Positions 11,344 to 28,114 are shown, counted from the first letter of the stretch. The stretch: 50,727 nucleotides of DNA from Pelargonium nanum (GCA_036897485.1 JAYMTF010000133.1:1-50727); one strand, 5' to 3'. Translations and numbers: made by a program. The notes: a model not told the origin generated them from the letters alone.

Positions 11344-11925
11344 AATTGCTTTCCCTCCCCTGGACTCTCTTGTATAATATACTTGACCTCTTAAACTGAA
11401 TTTTAAGATGTCTCGATCTTTGGACCTTTCAGGTTTTTTTTTTTTTTAAATTTACTACATGTGATCTGTTGTAGCCGGTAAAGCTCATCTACGTCATTCA
11501 CTTGCGGCCATACACGTCAATCGTAGGCCCTCTTCGTCTTCTTCACCGCCATCTCTTCATTCTTCATTTTTTTGGCCTCGGTAAAGCTTTTTAAATCTGG
11601 TTTTCATGAAATTCAAAAGAAAAATTGATAGGCTTCTTGTTGTGTGTGCAATTATAGGGAGGTTGAAGGAGAAGGCAATGATGTTTACAGAATCGCGAGA
11701 TCGAACTATAATGGAGGAATTGTTATCTTGAACGGTGAAACTGGTGAAGATGAAGGAGGCAAGGAGAAGGATTGTTTCGAGAAGAAGGATTGGATGCGTT
11801 CTACTCAGCTTTGGGGACACACCGATAGTAGCTGCAAAACCAAGCAACAAGGCTCTGCACCAAATCTGAATCGCGTCCTTTGTACCCTCTTTCATGATCA
11901 TCTCTCCTAATTGTGCGTCCCCTGC
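11344..11925. repeat. Unclassified repeat-like segment
   Basis: A stretch starting GAGGGTTAATTGCTTTCCCT, continuing with CTTGACCTCTTAAACTG and a T-run, has the look of the terminal part of a plant DNA transposon carrying captured sequence. Similar wording in the opposite sense (ending AGTAATTACCCC) occurs near 27590-27640. Overlapping ORFs on both strands (11557-11901 -, 11644-11910 +) have no recognised domain. Class uncertain. Confidence 0.25.
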
Positions 11926-11929
11926 ACTA

Positions 11930-12985
11930 ACCGACCAAATATGGACAAGAAGCTCTCACAATTGTTCTAAGTGTTTCCCCATACTTTGGAACCGTGGAAG
12001 CTTCCCTCTTTCCCCACGGAGCGTAAACCTCATCACGAAGCGCAAGCCTTCTTGCGGAACGCAACCTCTCCCACATAATGGAGCCACTCCCGCAGAGGTT
12101 CCGCGAAGCGCAAGCTTCCCCCAAGGAGCAGGTCAAAAAGGCTTCGGACGTACTCATGCCGCGGCATCCGAGCTCCTCAGCGCAACGCGCGCGTTTCATG
12201 CACTCCGAAGTGTGCTCATCGGTCCCCATCAACTGAAGATGACATATGACGAACCAGCATCCTTCCAGAAGGTTCTCACAAGGCCGAAACTTCACCAAGA
12301 CACTTTCGAGGTGCACCAACAAGTCATCATAACATCAACACTCCCGAACTCTCATGACGCTGTCCCGCGAAGCAGTGGCTCACAGAGGATTCAGCGAGTT
12401 GTCCCATCATGCGAGAGGCATATGAGACATCTCAACCTCCCTGACACGCATGAGCAACGCGTCCGGAGGGCAAGAAACCCAACATCACAAAATGGGCTTA
12501 ATGGGACAAAGTGGTCCAAATGTAGAAGTGCTCCAAACTTTTCAACAACCAATCATACGCTGACATGTGGCATTGGTTGGTAAGAGCGTATAAATACACC
12601 CCTCTTGGTAAGAAAAAGGATTCAAATTTCATTTTTCACATTTGCTTATCTTTCTAGCTTTCTCTCTCTAGAAAAGCTCTCTAGGGCTCTCTTGTTTCAT
12701 ACAAGAACTTACTCTCACACCGAAGGCGTTGTCCCGAAAGCACCACTCTGGGTACTTCATTCTTTGGTGTGTTGACTTCACGCAGATCACACGATCGCGA
12801 AGACAAGACACATTTTCTTGGAGGGAGAAAACATTGAGACTTGAGATAATTTGAGACTTAAGGAAATTTAGCTAAGACTTGAACACTTAGGCTAGACACT
12901 CTTGCTTACGTGGACAAGAATACATACACTTTTAGTGTGTTTGCGTTGACCTAGTCAAAAGGCACGTCAGATTGTATCAACTACC
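11930..12985 (+). mobile_element. LTR fragment, copy 2 of the same family
   Basis: The longer copy. Its 3' two-thirds align with 7274-7912: CATGAGCAACGCG block, CAACAACCAATCA, TATAAATA at 12589-12596, TTTCTAGCTTTCTCTCTC, AAGCTCTCTAGGGC, ACTCTCACACC, CATTCTTTGGTGTGTTGACTT, GAACACTTAGGCTAG and TTTTAGTGTGTTTGCGTTGAC. The 5' part (11930-12330) is missing from copy 1 and holds the palindrome ATGCCGCGGCAT at 12157-12168, also present at about 16460. A 229-codon frame at 11894-12583 (+) runs through the LTR and is not a gene. Confidence 0.7.
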
Positions 12986-13036
12986 TACGGCCTCTCAAAA
13001 GTTTAAATCCCTCTTAAATTTTTTGTAATTAATATT

Positions 13037-13526
13037 TTCTTTGTCTCAAAATGAGTGTATTGTTTTTTGTAATTAAATTTTTTGTAATTAATAATTTGCT
13101 CGCTCTTTGCTCACTAATTAGCGAGCAAACAACGAGCAAATATTTGCTCGCAAACTAGCGAGCAAGTTGTGAGCAAATCTTTGCTCGCTAATTAGTGAGC
13201 AACTAGTGAGCAAAGGTTTGCTCGCAAGATGCACACAAATCAGCGAGCAAGTTTGCTCGCAAATTAATTTTGCTTAGTACTTGCTCGTTGTTTGCTCGCA
13301 AACTTGCGAGCAAATATATTGCTCACAACTTGCTCGCAAACTAGCGAGCAATTGACTGCTCGCTAATTGCTCGATATTCGCGAGCAACTTGCGAGCAAAT
13401 TCGAGTTGCGAGCAATTTGCGGGCTCCTTTTCAGCGAGCAACGATATGCTCACTGTTTGCTCGCAACCTAAAATTGCTCGCAAATTGCTCTCTAATTGCT
13501 TGCGAAAACCATGTTTTTTGGTAGTG
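13037..13526 (-). mobile_element. CACTA-type transposon end with dense subterminal repeats
   Basis: On the minus strand the sequence from 13526 begins CACTACCAAAAAACATGG, the terminal form of plant CACTA (En/Spm) elements, followed inward by a subterminal array. Between about 13095 and 13505 the 8-mer TTGCTCGC and its complement GCGAGCAA occur about 18 times exactly, roughly nine in each orientation. There are also many one-base variants (TTGCTCAC, GTGAGCAA, TTGCTCGT). En/Spm-type transposases bind such short subterminal repeats. No transposase and no matching opposite end were found nearby, so this is a remnant or a very short non-autonomous element. The left limit is a guess. Confidence 0.65.
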
Positions 13527-13732
13527 TTGGAAGTGGTACACACAAGATGAGTGTCTTGTGCCACATAGGATGCCAAGTGGGAAGATATAATTAGTTGTTT
13601 ATTTATTGATAACCAACCCTAAAATCTAACCATCATATTGCGGTGTGACTTCGAGTTAGTGATTCTACCTTATTCTTCTTCAAATTCCGTTGCTACAATT
13701 ATGTATTTATATTGTATTTCATCATCCTGTAT

Positions 13733-13920
13733 TTTTGTTTCAAAATGAGTGTCATCTTTCCATTTTTAAGAAGTTAGCTATGTATGAAATGTGAGCAATA
13801 TTCTTATAATAAACTAGTTAGTATCATTAAATTTGTTATAAGACATTATCACGAGGCTACAATAATAAGTATATCACACTATTTAATGTATTCTATTTTT
13901 TTCAAAATAGAAATAAGGAG
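13733..13920 (+). repeat. Stowaway-like MITE copy
   Basis: It opens GTTTCAAAATGAGTGTCATC, passes through AAGAAGTTAGCTATG, GAGCAATATTCTTATAATAA, ATCACGAGGCTAC and TATATCACACTATTTAATG, and closes TTTTTTTCAAAATAG. The same order of blocks recurs at 17688-17835, and partly inverted or diverged at 37071-37195. Confidence 0.5.
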
Positions 13921-14160
13921 AAACATTCCAAATGGATGTGGTATATATTTTGGTCTTTGTTGATAAGTATAAATAAAAATAAGTTTTTCATTTAAAGTTC
14001 AAAACGTGTAAGAAATAATTTGATCAACTCAACTACCAATTGAAATAATATTAATAAATATTAAATTGTAGCAAGTAGAGTACATGTGAGTAAAGTAGAC
14101 AAACATTTAAAAGAAGACGATACCACATTAAAGGTTGCATGCCTTAATCTCTAGAACAGC
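13921..14160. other. AT-rich intergenic spacer
   Basis: No gene or clear repeat seen. Confidence 0.4.
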
Positions 14161-14161
14161 T

Positions 14162-14249
14162 CAGCTCCTAATTGTTTGGTAAGCTGACAATTAATGGACA
14201 ATTTACCTCAGCCTCCTATTGTTTGGTGACAATTAATTGACAATTTACT
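14162..14249 (+). repeat. Imperfect tandem duplication of about 45 bp
   Basis: CAGCTCCTAATTGTTTGGTA at 14162 and CAGCCTCCTATTGTTTGGTG at 14209 start two adjacent copies, each continuing with a GACAATTAAT...GACAATTTAC segment. This is a local tandem duplication. Confidence 0.65.
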
Positions 14250-14767
14250 TCTTCACACAAAAGTTCATACAAATAATTAATGCCTCCCTCCTGTGTGCTG
14301 TTTTTTTATTGGGTGTTGTACTAAAAATATTTGGGATCTTGTGCCAAAATAAAATATTATGATTTTATCATCATATCAAATTTTTCGACTCTACTTCTCA
14401 ATAGTCTGATTTGCAACTCTCAACGACGATACGTTTTGTTTTACTTGTTCTGTTTTTTAATTATCTTTTTTGTTTTCATTTTTCTTCGCTTTTTATAAAC
14501 TATTCTTAAAAGTCACAAACCAATACTTAACTGAAATCGACAAAAAATGAATTTTATATTTTTTGTTTGTTCAACTAATACACGTGCTATAAAGCTGAGC
14601 CTTCCTTAATAAAGGGCATGTCCAGTTGCGCATCTCGCACATGCTAACTTACGTACAGGGAGAAGTGTGTGAGTGCGAGTTCGACCTAACTTAATGGATC
14701 TAAAAACGACCCATATAATTGTGAAGAGCCTGCTCTCTGATGCTAATTCTATCTAGCTGTATATCAC

Positions 14768-14800
14768 CATATATATTTGCTTTGCATGCCTCCATGCATT
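14768..14800 (+). promoter_or_regulatory. TATA-like box and RY-type motifs upstream of the 93-aa gene
   Basis: ACCATATATATTTGC at about 14767 is a plausible TATA region about 115 bp before the ATG. Two CATGC-containing motifs follow (GCATGC at 14784, ATGCAT at 14794). These are RY-like elements known from seed-expressed promoters, but they lie where the transcript leader should be, so their role is uncertain. Confidence 0.3.
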
Positions 14801-14885
14801 TCTTGAAGTCTCCAATTTCACAATCCACCTAACCCTAAACCACCATTTACCTACAACACACATACATCCACTTTAGCTACCAAAC

Positions 14886-15167
14886 ATGAATAATAATAGT
14901 AATACACAAACTGCTATTTCTTTGTGTGGAACAATGAAGATATGTGGGTGTGGGAGAGAGCGTAATTACCGAAGACTAAAGAGTGTCTCCATAGAAGAAA
15001 ATCCCAAGCTTTGCAAGTTTAAAGCCAAAAATGCAATCAAGCTGCTGAGAAGGTGCAGAGATGCTTATGTTGAAACCATGCTTTGTGTAGCAGAACATGT
15101 TGTGCAGCTCAATGAAGGTTGTGTGCCCTTCTTTTTTAAGAGGGTTGAGGATCCAAATCCAAGCTAG
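14886..15167 (+). CDS. Small basic, Cys-containing protein of unknown function (93 aa)
   Basis: A single-exon frame with an ATG in good context, preceded by an A/C-rich leader typical of plant 5' UTRs. I do not recognise the family. The product is basic, with an early CGCGRERNYRRLKSVS segment and a KFKAKNAIKLLRRC block. The middle looks helical and ends in VAEHVVQLNEG. The C-terminus contains PFFFKRVED. There is no signal peptide or membrane segment. Codon use and the clean leader favour a real gene over a chance frame. A GTAAGT at about 15173, just after the stop, could be the donor of a 3' UTR intron. Alternatives are a lineage-specific peptide gene or a truncated copy of a larger gene. Confidence 0.6.
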   Translation: MNNNSNTQTAISLCGTMKICGCGRERNYRRLKSVSIEENPKLCKFKAKNAIKLLRRCRDAYVETMLCVAEHVVQLNEGCVPFFFKRVEDPNPS

Positions 15168-15300
15168 ATATGGTAAGTGGCTTCATTTGTATAATAATGG
15201 AGTATTGTATTGTGCTTTGGATCACTCCATGGATTAGCTAAACAAATATGTGTTGTTTCTGTGTACTTGCTTTCTGTTTTCTCATCCCTTGCAATAATAC

Positions 15301-15462
15301 TTTTTTTTTCCCTCTATTTTTGTGTGTGCTGATTTAATCCAGTTCAGGGTTTAGTTACAGTTAAGGACCTCTCCCTGTAGGTATGTTTAGTGGGGATCGA
15401 AATCGAAAACTTTTTTCACAATCTCAGCATGTGTTGCCAATTGAACCACAGCTCGTTGGTTC
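15301..15462 (-). mobile_element. SINE-like element (minus strand)
   Basis: Read on the minus strand, it has an A-box-like GCTGTGGTTCAATTGGCA (15451-15434) followed about 30 bases later by a B-box-like TTTCGATTTCGATCCCC (15408-15392). It then continues with TAACTAAACCCTGAACTGG and ends in an A-run (the T-run at 15302-15310 on the plus strand). This is the layout of a tRNA-derived SINE. No clear target-site duplication was found. Confidence 0.55.
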
Positions 15463-15479
15463 ATTTTATTTTTCATTAA

Positions 15480-15935
15480 GTGATTGTGTGTGCTGAGGGG
15501 AGGAAATGAGCAACAAGGACGAGTTTGTGGCAAGTTGCTCCTCACTAAAAGTTTTACTAAATATTAGAACTATGAATCGTTTAAGGAATGTTGAGATTTT
15601 GCCTTACCATGTCATATTCTTCATTTACTAATTTATTACATTCAGCTCATATTTCCACAGGTATCATAATTTTGTCACAAAGAGAATCTGACATTTTTAG
15701 ATAAATCTCATGTTACCATAATTATATATTTCAATAAAATATTTTTTTAGCTAAAAAAGAAAACAATTTTATTACATTAAATCATTCTTCAAGAGAGTTA
15801 CAATCTTGAACTATTTTCCACCCATCCGTCATATGACTTTGAAGGAATTTTTCGAATTGTTAATTTTACCCATCTTTTGACTTTTTGTTTTTTGTAACTT
15901 TATACTACCTAATGCTACCCAAAAAATATATGTCT
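15480..15935. other. AT-rich intergenic, nothing identified
   Basis: No coding potential or recognisable repeat. Confidence 0.4.
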
Positions 15936-15939
15936 CGAA

Positions 15940-16620
15940 CGACTGGCATAACGACACGTGGCGGCCAAATTAATGTCACCCGAGCCACCCGAACCGGACC
16001 CAAGAGTCCGCATCCGATACGAGGCCCAAGGCGCCTTATAGCGCTGCTCCGCTACCACAAGGTCACCAAGGCATCCTTGTCCCACGCTCCAGCATGGCAG
16101 ACACGCCCGCGTATGAACCTACCCTGTGCGCCATGCACCTCACCCGAATGGTTCAAACGTGACCAAAACACTTCAGAATTATTCTAAATGTTATATGTGT
16201 ATAACAAGGCCCCCAAGAGCGCTACAAACGGTTCGGACGAGCCTATCACATCCGGACGAACCCATCACATCCAGGCAAACCTAGCCTCAAAGATGATAGA
16301 AACGGATGACAGAAACGCTTTTATGAGCACCAAAAACGAATGACAGAAACACGTTTCTGACCCAAAGTCGCAGTATCAAGCACCCATGTCACGGCATGGC
16401 CACCATAAACGCATAGCAGAAACACGTTTATGGCCTCAATGTCGCGGCATCAAGCACCCATGCCGCGGCATGGGCACTAGAAACGAGCGTCACAAACGGG
16501 TTTCTAAACCCAATGTCGCGGCATCAGTCCGTTACAGTCCAATATTGGGCACTCAACGGTTGACCTCCTTCGACCCCAGACATCATTCAACAAATCAATA
16601 CACTCTTACAAGGCTCTTGC
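15940..16620 (+). mobile_element. GC-rich LTR-like fragment with internal tandem repeats
   Basis: It stands out by GC content. Links to LTR copy 2 are the palindrome ATGCCGCGGCAT (about 16460) and a similar GACCAAAAC...ATTCTAA segment near 16160, so it may be the U3 part of the same LTR family. It contains three imperfect tandem units of 73-74 bp starting near 16345, 16418 and 16492, each with an AAAC(A/G)CG(T)TT core followed by GTCGC(G/A)G(C/T)ATCA. Shorter ATCACATCCGGACGA-type repeats lie near 16245-16280. Confidence 0.45.
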
Positions 16621-16799
16621 AAGGATGTTCACGTGCGTTTATGTTCATTTTTTATCTTAGGCATAAGTTAGTGTTTGTTAACTATTGCGTACCACAGCAA
16701 ATCCTTCATCATCATTTGTTATTTCAAATTTGGTTGAGACTAACTTGATGGAAATGTTCATGAGTATAGCATGTTGCATTCAAGTGGTGTCGGTAGTAT

Positions 16800-17190
16800 G
16801 TAAAGTTCACAACCAAATACTCAGGTTGTTGAACATAGCAGACCAAAGAAGGGTTTGATGGTTGTTACTTTTAAGCAATTTAAAAGTAATAGTGAAGGTA
16901 ATATCATATTTTAACTTGATTGATATTTGAGAGACAATTTAGAGGAATGTGATGAATTTTTTGATATTTTGATGTGATGGAAGAACAATATTGGCCATTC
17001 CAATATCTATTATCAGTTCTGAGCCATCTCTAAGTACTAGATGTAGGATTCTCGATGATTTTAGGAGTTCCTTAGCTCTAAAAATAAATGTCTTATATGC
17101 ACTAAAGATTGAACTATGATGTCATCAAGTCCTATCAATTTGGATGAATACCTCAAAAAGATTGAAGCAATTGATGAACTGTATCCTTGT
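16800..17190 (+). pseudogene. Decayed hAT transposase C-terminus
   Basis: In frames broken by stops, the sequence from about 16918 reads LD-stop-YLRDNLEECDEFFDILM-stop-WKNNIGH. From 17018 it reads SEPSLSTRCRILDDFRSSLA, and near 17120 SSPINLDEYLKKIEAIDE. The order (E.D.YL...FDIL.WWK.N, then SE..FSTGGR.LDDFRSSL, then a ..YL..IE tail) is the hAT-family dimerisation region. Several stops and the loss of upstream domains show it is dead. Confidence 0.75.
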
Positions 17191-17687
17191 CTTGGTTGGC
17201 TACATTGTTATTTTTTTGTTTAAGTGAGTGTCTTTAAGAGTTCAGTTGAGTTTTAGATTTGGAGGGGTGCATAAAGCAGAAGGAGAAGAAGAATGACAAA
17301 GGGAAGGACAAGTGGAAGATTGAAGATCATGTTGCTGTTTGTGCTAACTGCTTGAGTTGACTTATTCATTATTTGGCTTTGTATTATGTTGTAACAAACA
17401 ACTTGTTACACATTCCTTCGGAAAAAAACTTGTTACACATATAATGAGAAACATAAGTACCTTTAAAAAAAACTTAGTGAAATTTACACGAGATAGGCCA
17501 GGCCTAACAGTATTTAACAGATCACTGTTAACCCGCTAAACCATCCATCACCCGAGCAAGCATAAACCCGCTCACATTTACTATTAAGAGTCGGCTAACG
17601 GGTGCTAATTCCTCAAACCGCTAGTAACAAGGCAAATTGAGATAGTGAGTTAATGGGCGGATAAATCGTACGTGAACACCCTACCCT
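17191..17687. other. Intergenic, nothing further identified
   Basis: May include the outer part of the hAT relic. No gene seen. Confidence 0.35.
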
Positions 17688-17835
17688 TGTTCCCAAAATG
17701 AGTATTCTCTTTTCTTTTTGAAGAAGTTAGTTGTGCGTAAATTGTCAATAATATCCTTATAATGAGTTAGTATATCTTACCACGTGATCACGAGGTTGCA
17801 TGAATAAATATATCACGCTAACTTCTCCTTAATTT
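17688..17835 (+). repeat. Stowaway-like MITE copy
   Basis: It opens TTCCCAAAATGAGTATTCTC and continues with GAAGAAGTTAGTTGTGCG, AATATCCTTATAATGAG, GATCACGAGGTTGC and TATATCACGCTAA, matching the block order of 13733-13920. Confidence 0.5.
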
Positions 17836-18172
17836 TTATAAGAATATAAACAAAAACATTGATTTTAGGATATAATGAGTATATCACAATCTCAAATGAA
17901 CCTCTAATTAGACAAACATTCAATGGACTATATTTGGTATTGTCATTCTTGGGTGCAAAAGGGGAATATCATATTCATATACTTGGGATATAATGTGAGA
18001 GAGCCTTCAACCATCCTTTATCCTCAGTGAACCAACATTTACTACAAGTATACAAAAATAACCATTATTACCCAAAAACAAAGATTCAGAAGTATACATG
18101 CAGAGCACAGCACAGCACAGCTTGGGTATTGTATAGCATTCTCAGCCCAATTTCTCTTCTCTTCTCTTCTCT

Positions 18173-25404
<7,232 letters not shown>

Positions 25405-25745
25405 TGCAGGGCTACCAATTTATGAATGAAGTGTTAAAAACCTTCTTTCTTGTTCTTTCTTTTTTCTTCTTTTTTTTTCTTATTTCACAATAGGGCTTGG
25501 TAGGCACAAATTTATTGGTAGCAAGAATAATAATATTGATAATGTTTTACAAACTCTTCCAAAGAGATGATCAAATCAGCTACAAATAAACATGGAAAAT
25601 AATAAAGTAAAAATTAAAAAAAAACAATGGGAAAAAAGAGAACAGTCTATTGAAGTGCCCACAGCTACAAAGGAACAAAATCGAAACCCCAGATTGTTGA
25701 TATTATGAGCAAACAAGTGAGTACAACAGTAAATTGGGGCAAATA

Positions 25746-25760
25746 AAACCCTAACCCTAA
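25746..25760 (+). promoter_or_regulatory. Telobox-like motif upstream of the poly(A) polymerase
   Basis: AAACCCTAACCCTAA, two telomere-type units, lies about 345 bp before the poly(A) polymerase ATG. Teloboxes are known in promoters or leaders of plant housekeeping genes. Function here is inference. Confidence 0.4.
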
Positions 25761-25987
25761 GCAAAATAGAGGAAGTGCGATAACAACCAATATCAAATGC
25801 AAAATCCGAATTGGCAGAAGAGAGAGCTCAAAAATGTTGGCGTTTTGATGCAGCTAGCGGCATGGCGGCGATGGAAAGATCATCAGCTGAAGGAAGATCC
25901 TGTGAAACAGAGAGATTAGGACACAGATAAGACTCAATATTATTCGATACAAAGAGAGAGAAGAGGAAGAGATAGTGATTAGATTAC

Positions 25988-26012
25988 AGAGAGAGAGAGA
26001 GAGAGAGAGAGG
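25988..26012 (+). repeat. GA microsatellite upstream of the poly(A) polymerase
   Basis: An uninterrupted (GA)n run of about 12 units. On the gene's sense strand it is a CT run, as often found in plant core promoters and leaders. Confidence 0.8.
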
Positions 26013-26114
26013 ATGATCATTTATGTTGCCTCCGATGTGCTTTTTCTTCTTATTTTTGCTCGACGAAGAAGGTAAATATAAAAGAAAAATAGTTACTTCT
26101 TGTTTGGTAAAACC

Positions 26115-26455
26115 GATGTTTAAAACCCGACCCGGAAGTCGAACCGGTCAGGTCAAGTCGGGTCGGTTATCTATATATATTTAAAATCCGGACTGATCCA
26201 GTCCTTCGTTGACTCGGAAATGCAGTCAAGGCCGGTAAGAGCCGGTCAAAGCCCCAAATGCAATAAAATGACAAATTAATTACAAACAAACCTAATACAC
26301 AATCACTTCTTCTCAATGTTTTAAAAACCGGATCGACCCGGCCGTTTCGCCCGGTTGAACCAGCCACCGGTCCGGGTCACTACATGCCCGGTATTATGGT
26401 CAAGCCCAGTCAAAACCGGTAAAACCCGGTGACCGAACAGACCGGTCCGACCGCT
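26115..26455. repeat. Two CCGG-rich repeat units
   Basis: Two related blocks, starting GATGTTTAAAACCCGACCCG at about 26114 and AATGTTTTAAAAACCGGATC at about 26316. Both are rich in ACCGGT and CCCGG words and carry a GTCAA...GCC(G/C)G segment near the end (26223 and 26398). They form a direct pair of a dispersed plant repeat. The 66-codon minus-strand frame within it (26167-26367) is the kind of spurious ORF this repeat produces. Confidence 0.5.
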
Positions 26456-26459
26456 TTTT

Positions 26460-27640
26460 AACTAGGTTGAAACAAAAATAAAAATTTGGTGTGTTTGGGC
26501 TTATATTCATGTTTGTGGGTTCAAAAAATGAGTTTATGTATGAAGCTCAATTGTTAGTATCTAAACTATCAAACTAAATTGTAATTTTCAATTTGAAAAT
26601 TAATGACTTGTTTAAGTGTGAGAGTGAGACCATGTTTGATACTTTTGGTTTGAAACTTTGAATTTGATATCTTTATGCTAGTATGCTACTAGTTTTGTTG
26701 GTAATTGATATAATATATTACTACCATTATGACATTATTATTATTATTAGTTTGAAATTTTGATTAAAAGTTCGTATTTGATAACTTGATAACATAGTTG
26801 GTTTAGAACTTTGTATTACTTTTGTGTTAAATATTTACATGGATGGTATTGTTTTCGTTTTACAATACAAATGGGTTGCTGCTTGAATTTCCCGGCAAGT
26901 TTAATGGTGGGGTTTCAAAATCGGGATTCTGCAAAAAATCTGAGAAGAAAAATCATGTTTAGTAGAGGAAACAAAAAAAATACTAATAAAGATTGAAACT
27001 TTAAACTTGAAACATGGGTGCTATGTTTTCACCTGCACATGATGATCCTAATAAAAGAAGTAGAAGGAAATATATATAGGTGTCTGCATCTTTTCACTAT
27101 ATTATGAAACTGAGATTGAATAAAAAGAAGTCAATTGAAGCAAAGCAAGAAGCTTGAATCCAAAACCCTCAATACACATGGTTGTTTTCTGCTACTGGAT
27201 TCAATTTTTGTTTGTTTGTTGATTGTTCTCATTTTGCTTTCACTTTCTCAGGTCACGCCTCCGTTGCAGAATATGGGCATCGACCGGTTGATTGTTCAAA
27301 GATTATTGAGGTTTGTGATTTGTCTTTGCTTTGAAGCTCTATCATTTTTAGATAAAGTGAGATTTATGGTTTAACATTGAAGGAGTTTAGAGGAGCCCTA
27401 GCTCCAGATCTCCCAACAAAGAAGAAGAGTAAAGGTAAGGGCAATTTTGTCATTTCAGAATTTATTTAAACATGGGCACGACACATGTCTCATTAAATGG
27501 GTTTTCCGTCCAACATAATTGACGGAAAAAACATTGAAAAGTATAGGGTATCCCAAAGTTCACAAAATTAGTTCAGGGGTGGCAGATGAAAAAGACGTTA
27601 AGTATAAGCGGTCCATCAGTAATTACCCCTAATTTTGTTT
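26460..27640. other. Intergenic, AT-rich, with an unclassified repeat-like end
   Basis: Short ORFs only. The 27430-27640 part (CAATTTTGTCATTTCAG, TTTTCCGTCCAACATAATTG, TATAGGGTATCCC, AGTAATTACCCC) has the wording of a dispersed plant repeat and may relate in inverted sense to 11344-11450. No gene was identified. Confidence 0.3.
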
Positions 27641-27990
27641 AGTTAACGGGTAATTTTTTTTGTAACGGTAGGAAAATGAATGAGCATTTGAGCTCAAGCA
27701 ATGAAAATGCTCCAAGTTGTTAGAGTTGATGAGGTGACAGCTCCTAATACTTCCTCACCGACTTTTAACACATATATATGTTGATTTACTCTTCGCTACT
27801 CATGATCATGTATTAAGAAATAATTATTATTTTGTTATAACGATGAACACTCATTATGATACTGAGTAAGTACTTTTTTTAGATACTATTGAAAACAACA
27901 TCTTTCTTCTATAAAATTCATGAACAACGAGGTGGGGCCATGAGGTTCAGAAAATCCCCGTCTCCAAATGCAAGGGCACGAGACGAAAGT

Positions 27991-28114
27991 AATACCACCC
28001 GTAAAGACTCGGGTATATATAACCCGCTCCAAACCTGATCTGTTGCAAAAATAATACCACCCATCAAGACTCGGAATATAAAACCCGCCCCAAATCTGAC
28101 CCGTCGCATCCATA
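27991..28114 (+). repeat. Tandem duplication of a 62-bp unit upstream of the coiled-coil gene
   Basis: Copies begin AATACCACCCGTAAAGACTC at 27991 and AATACCACCCATCAAGACTC at 28053. Both continue with GGxxTATA-type sequence, AACCCGC(T/C)CCAAA and CTGA(T/C)C. The pair lies about 300-430 bp before the ATG at 28417. The first copy contains TATATATAA, so the block may sit in or near the promoter. Confidence 0.65.

Noticed and set aside
11894..12583. 229-codon plus-strand ORF
   Set aside because: It runs through LTR copy 2 including its promoter region, has no domain, and the homologous copy at 7274-7912 does not keep the frame.
7274..12985. One intact LTR retrotransposon bounded by the two homologous LTR pieces
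   Set aside because: The space between them contains a complete lipid phosphate phosphatase gene and no gag or pol, so they are separate fragments.
13095..13505. CRISPR-like repeat array
   Set aside because: The repeat is 8 bp, in both orientations, with irregular spacing and no unique spacers of constant length. The host is a plant, and a CACTA terminus explains it better.
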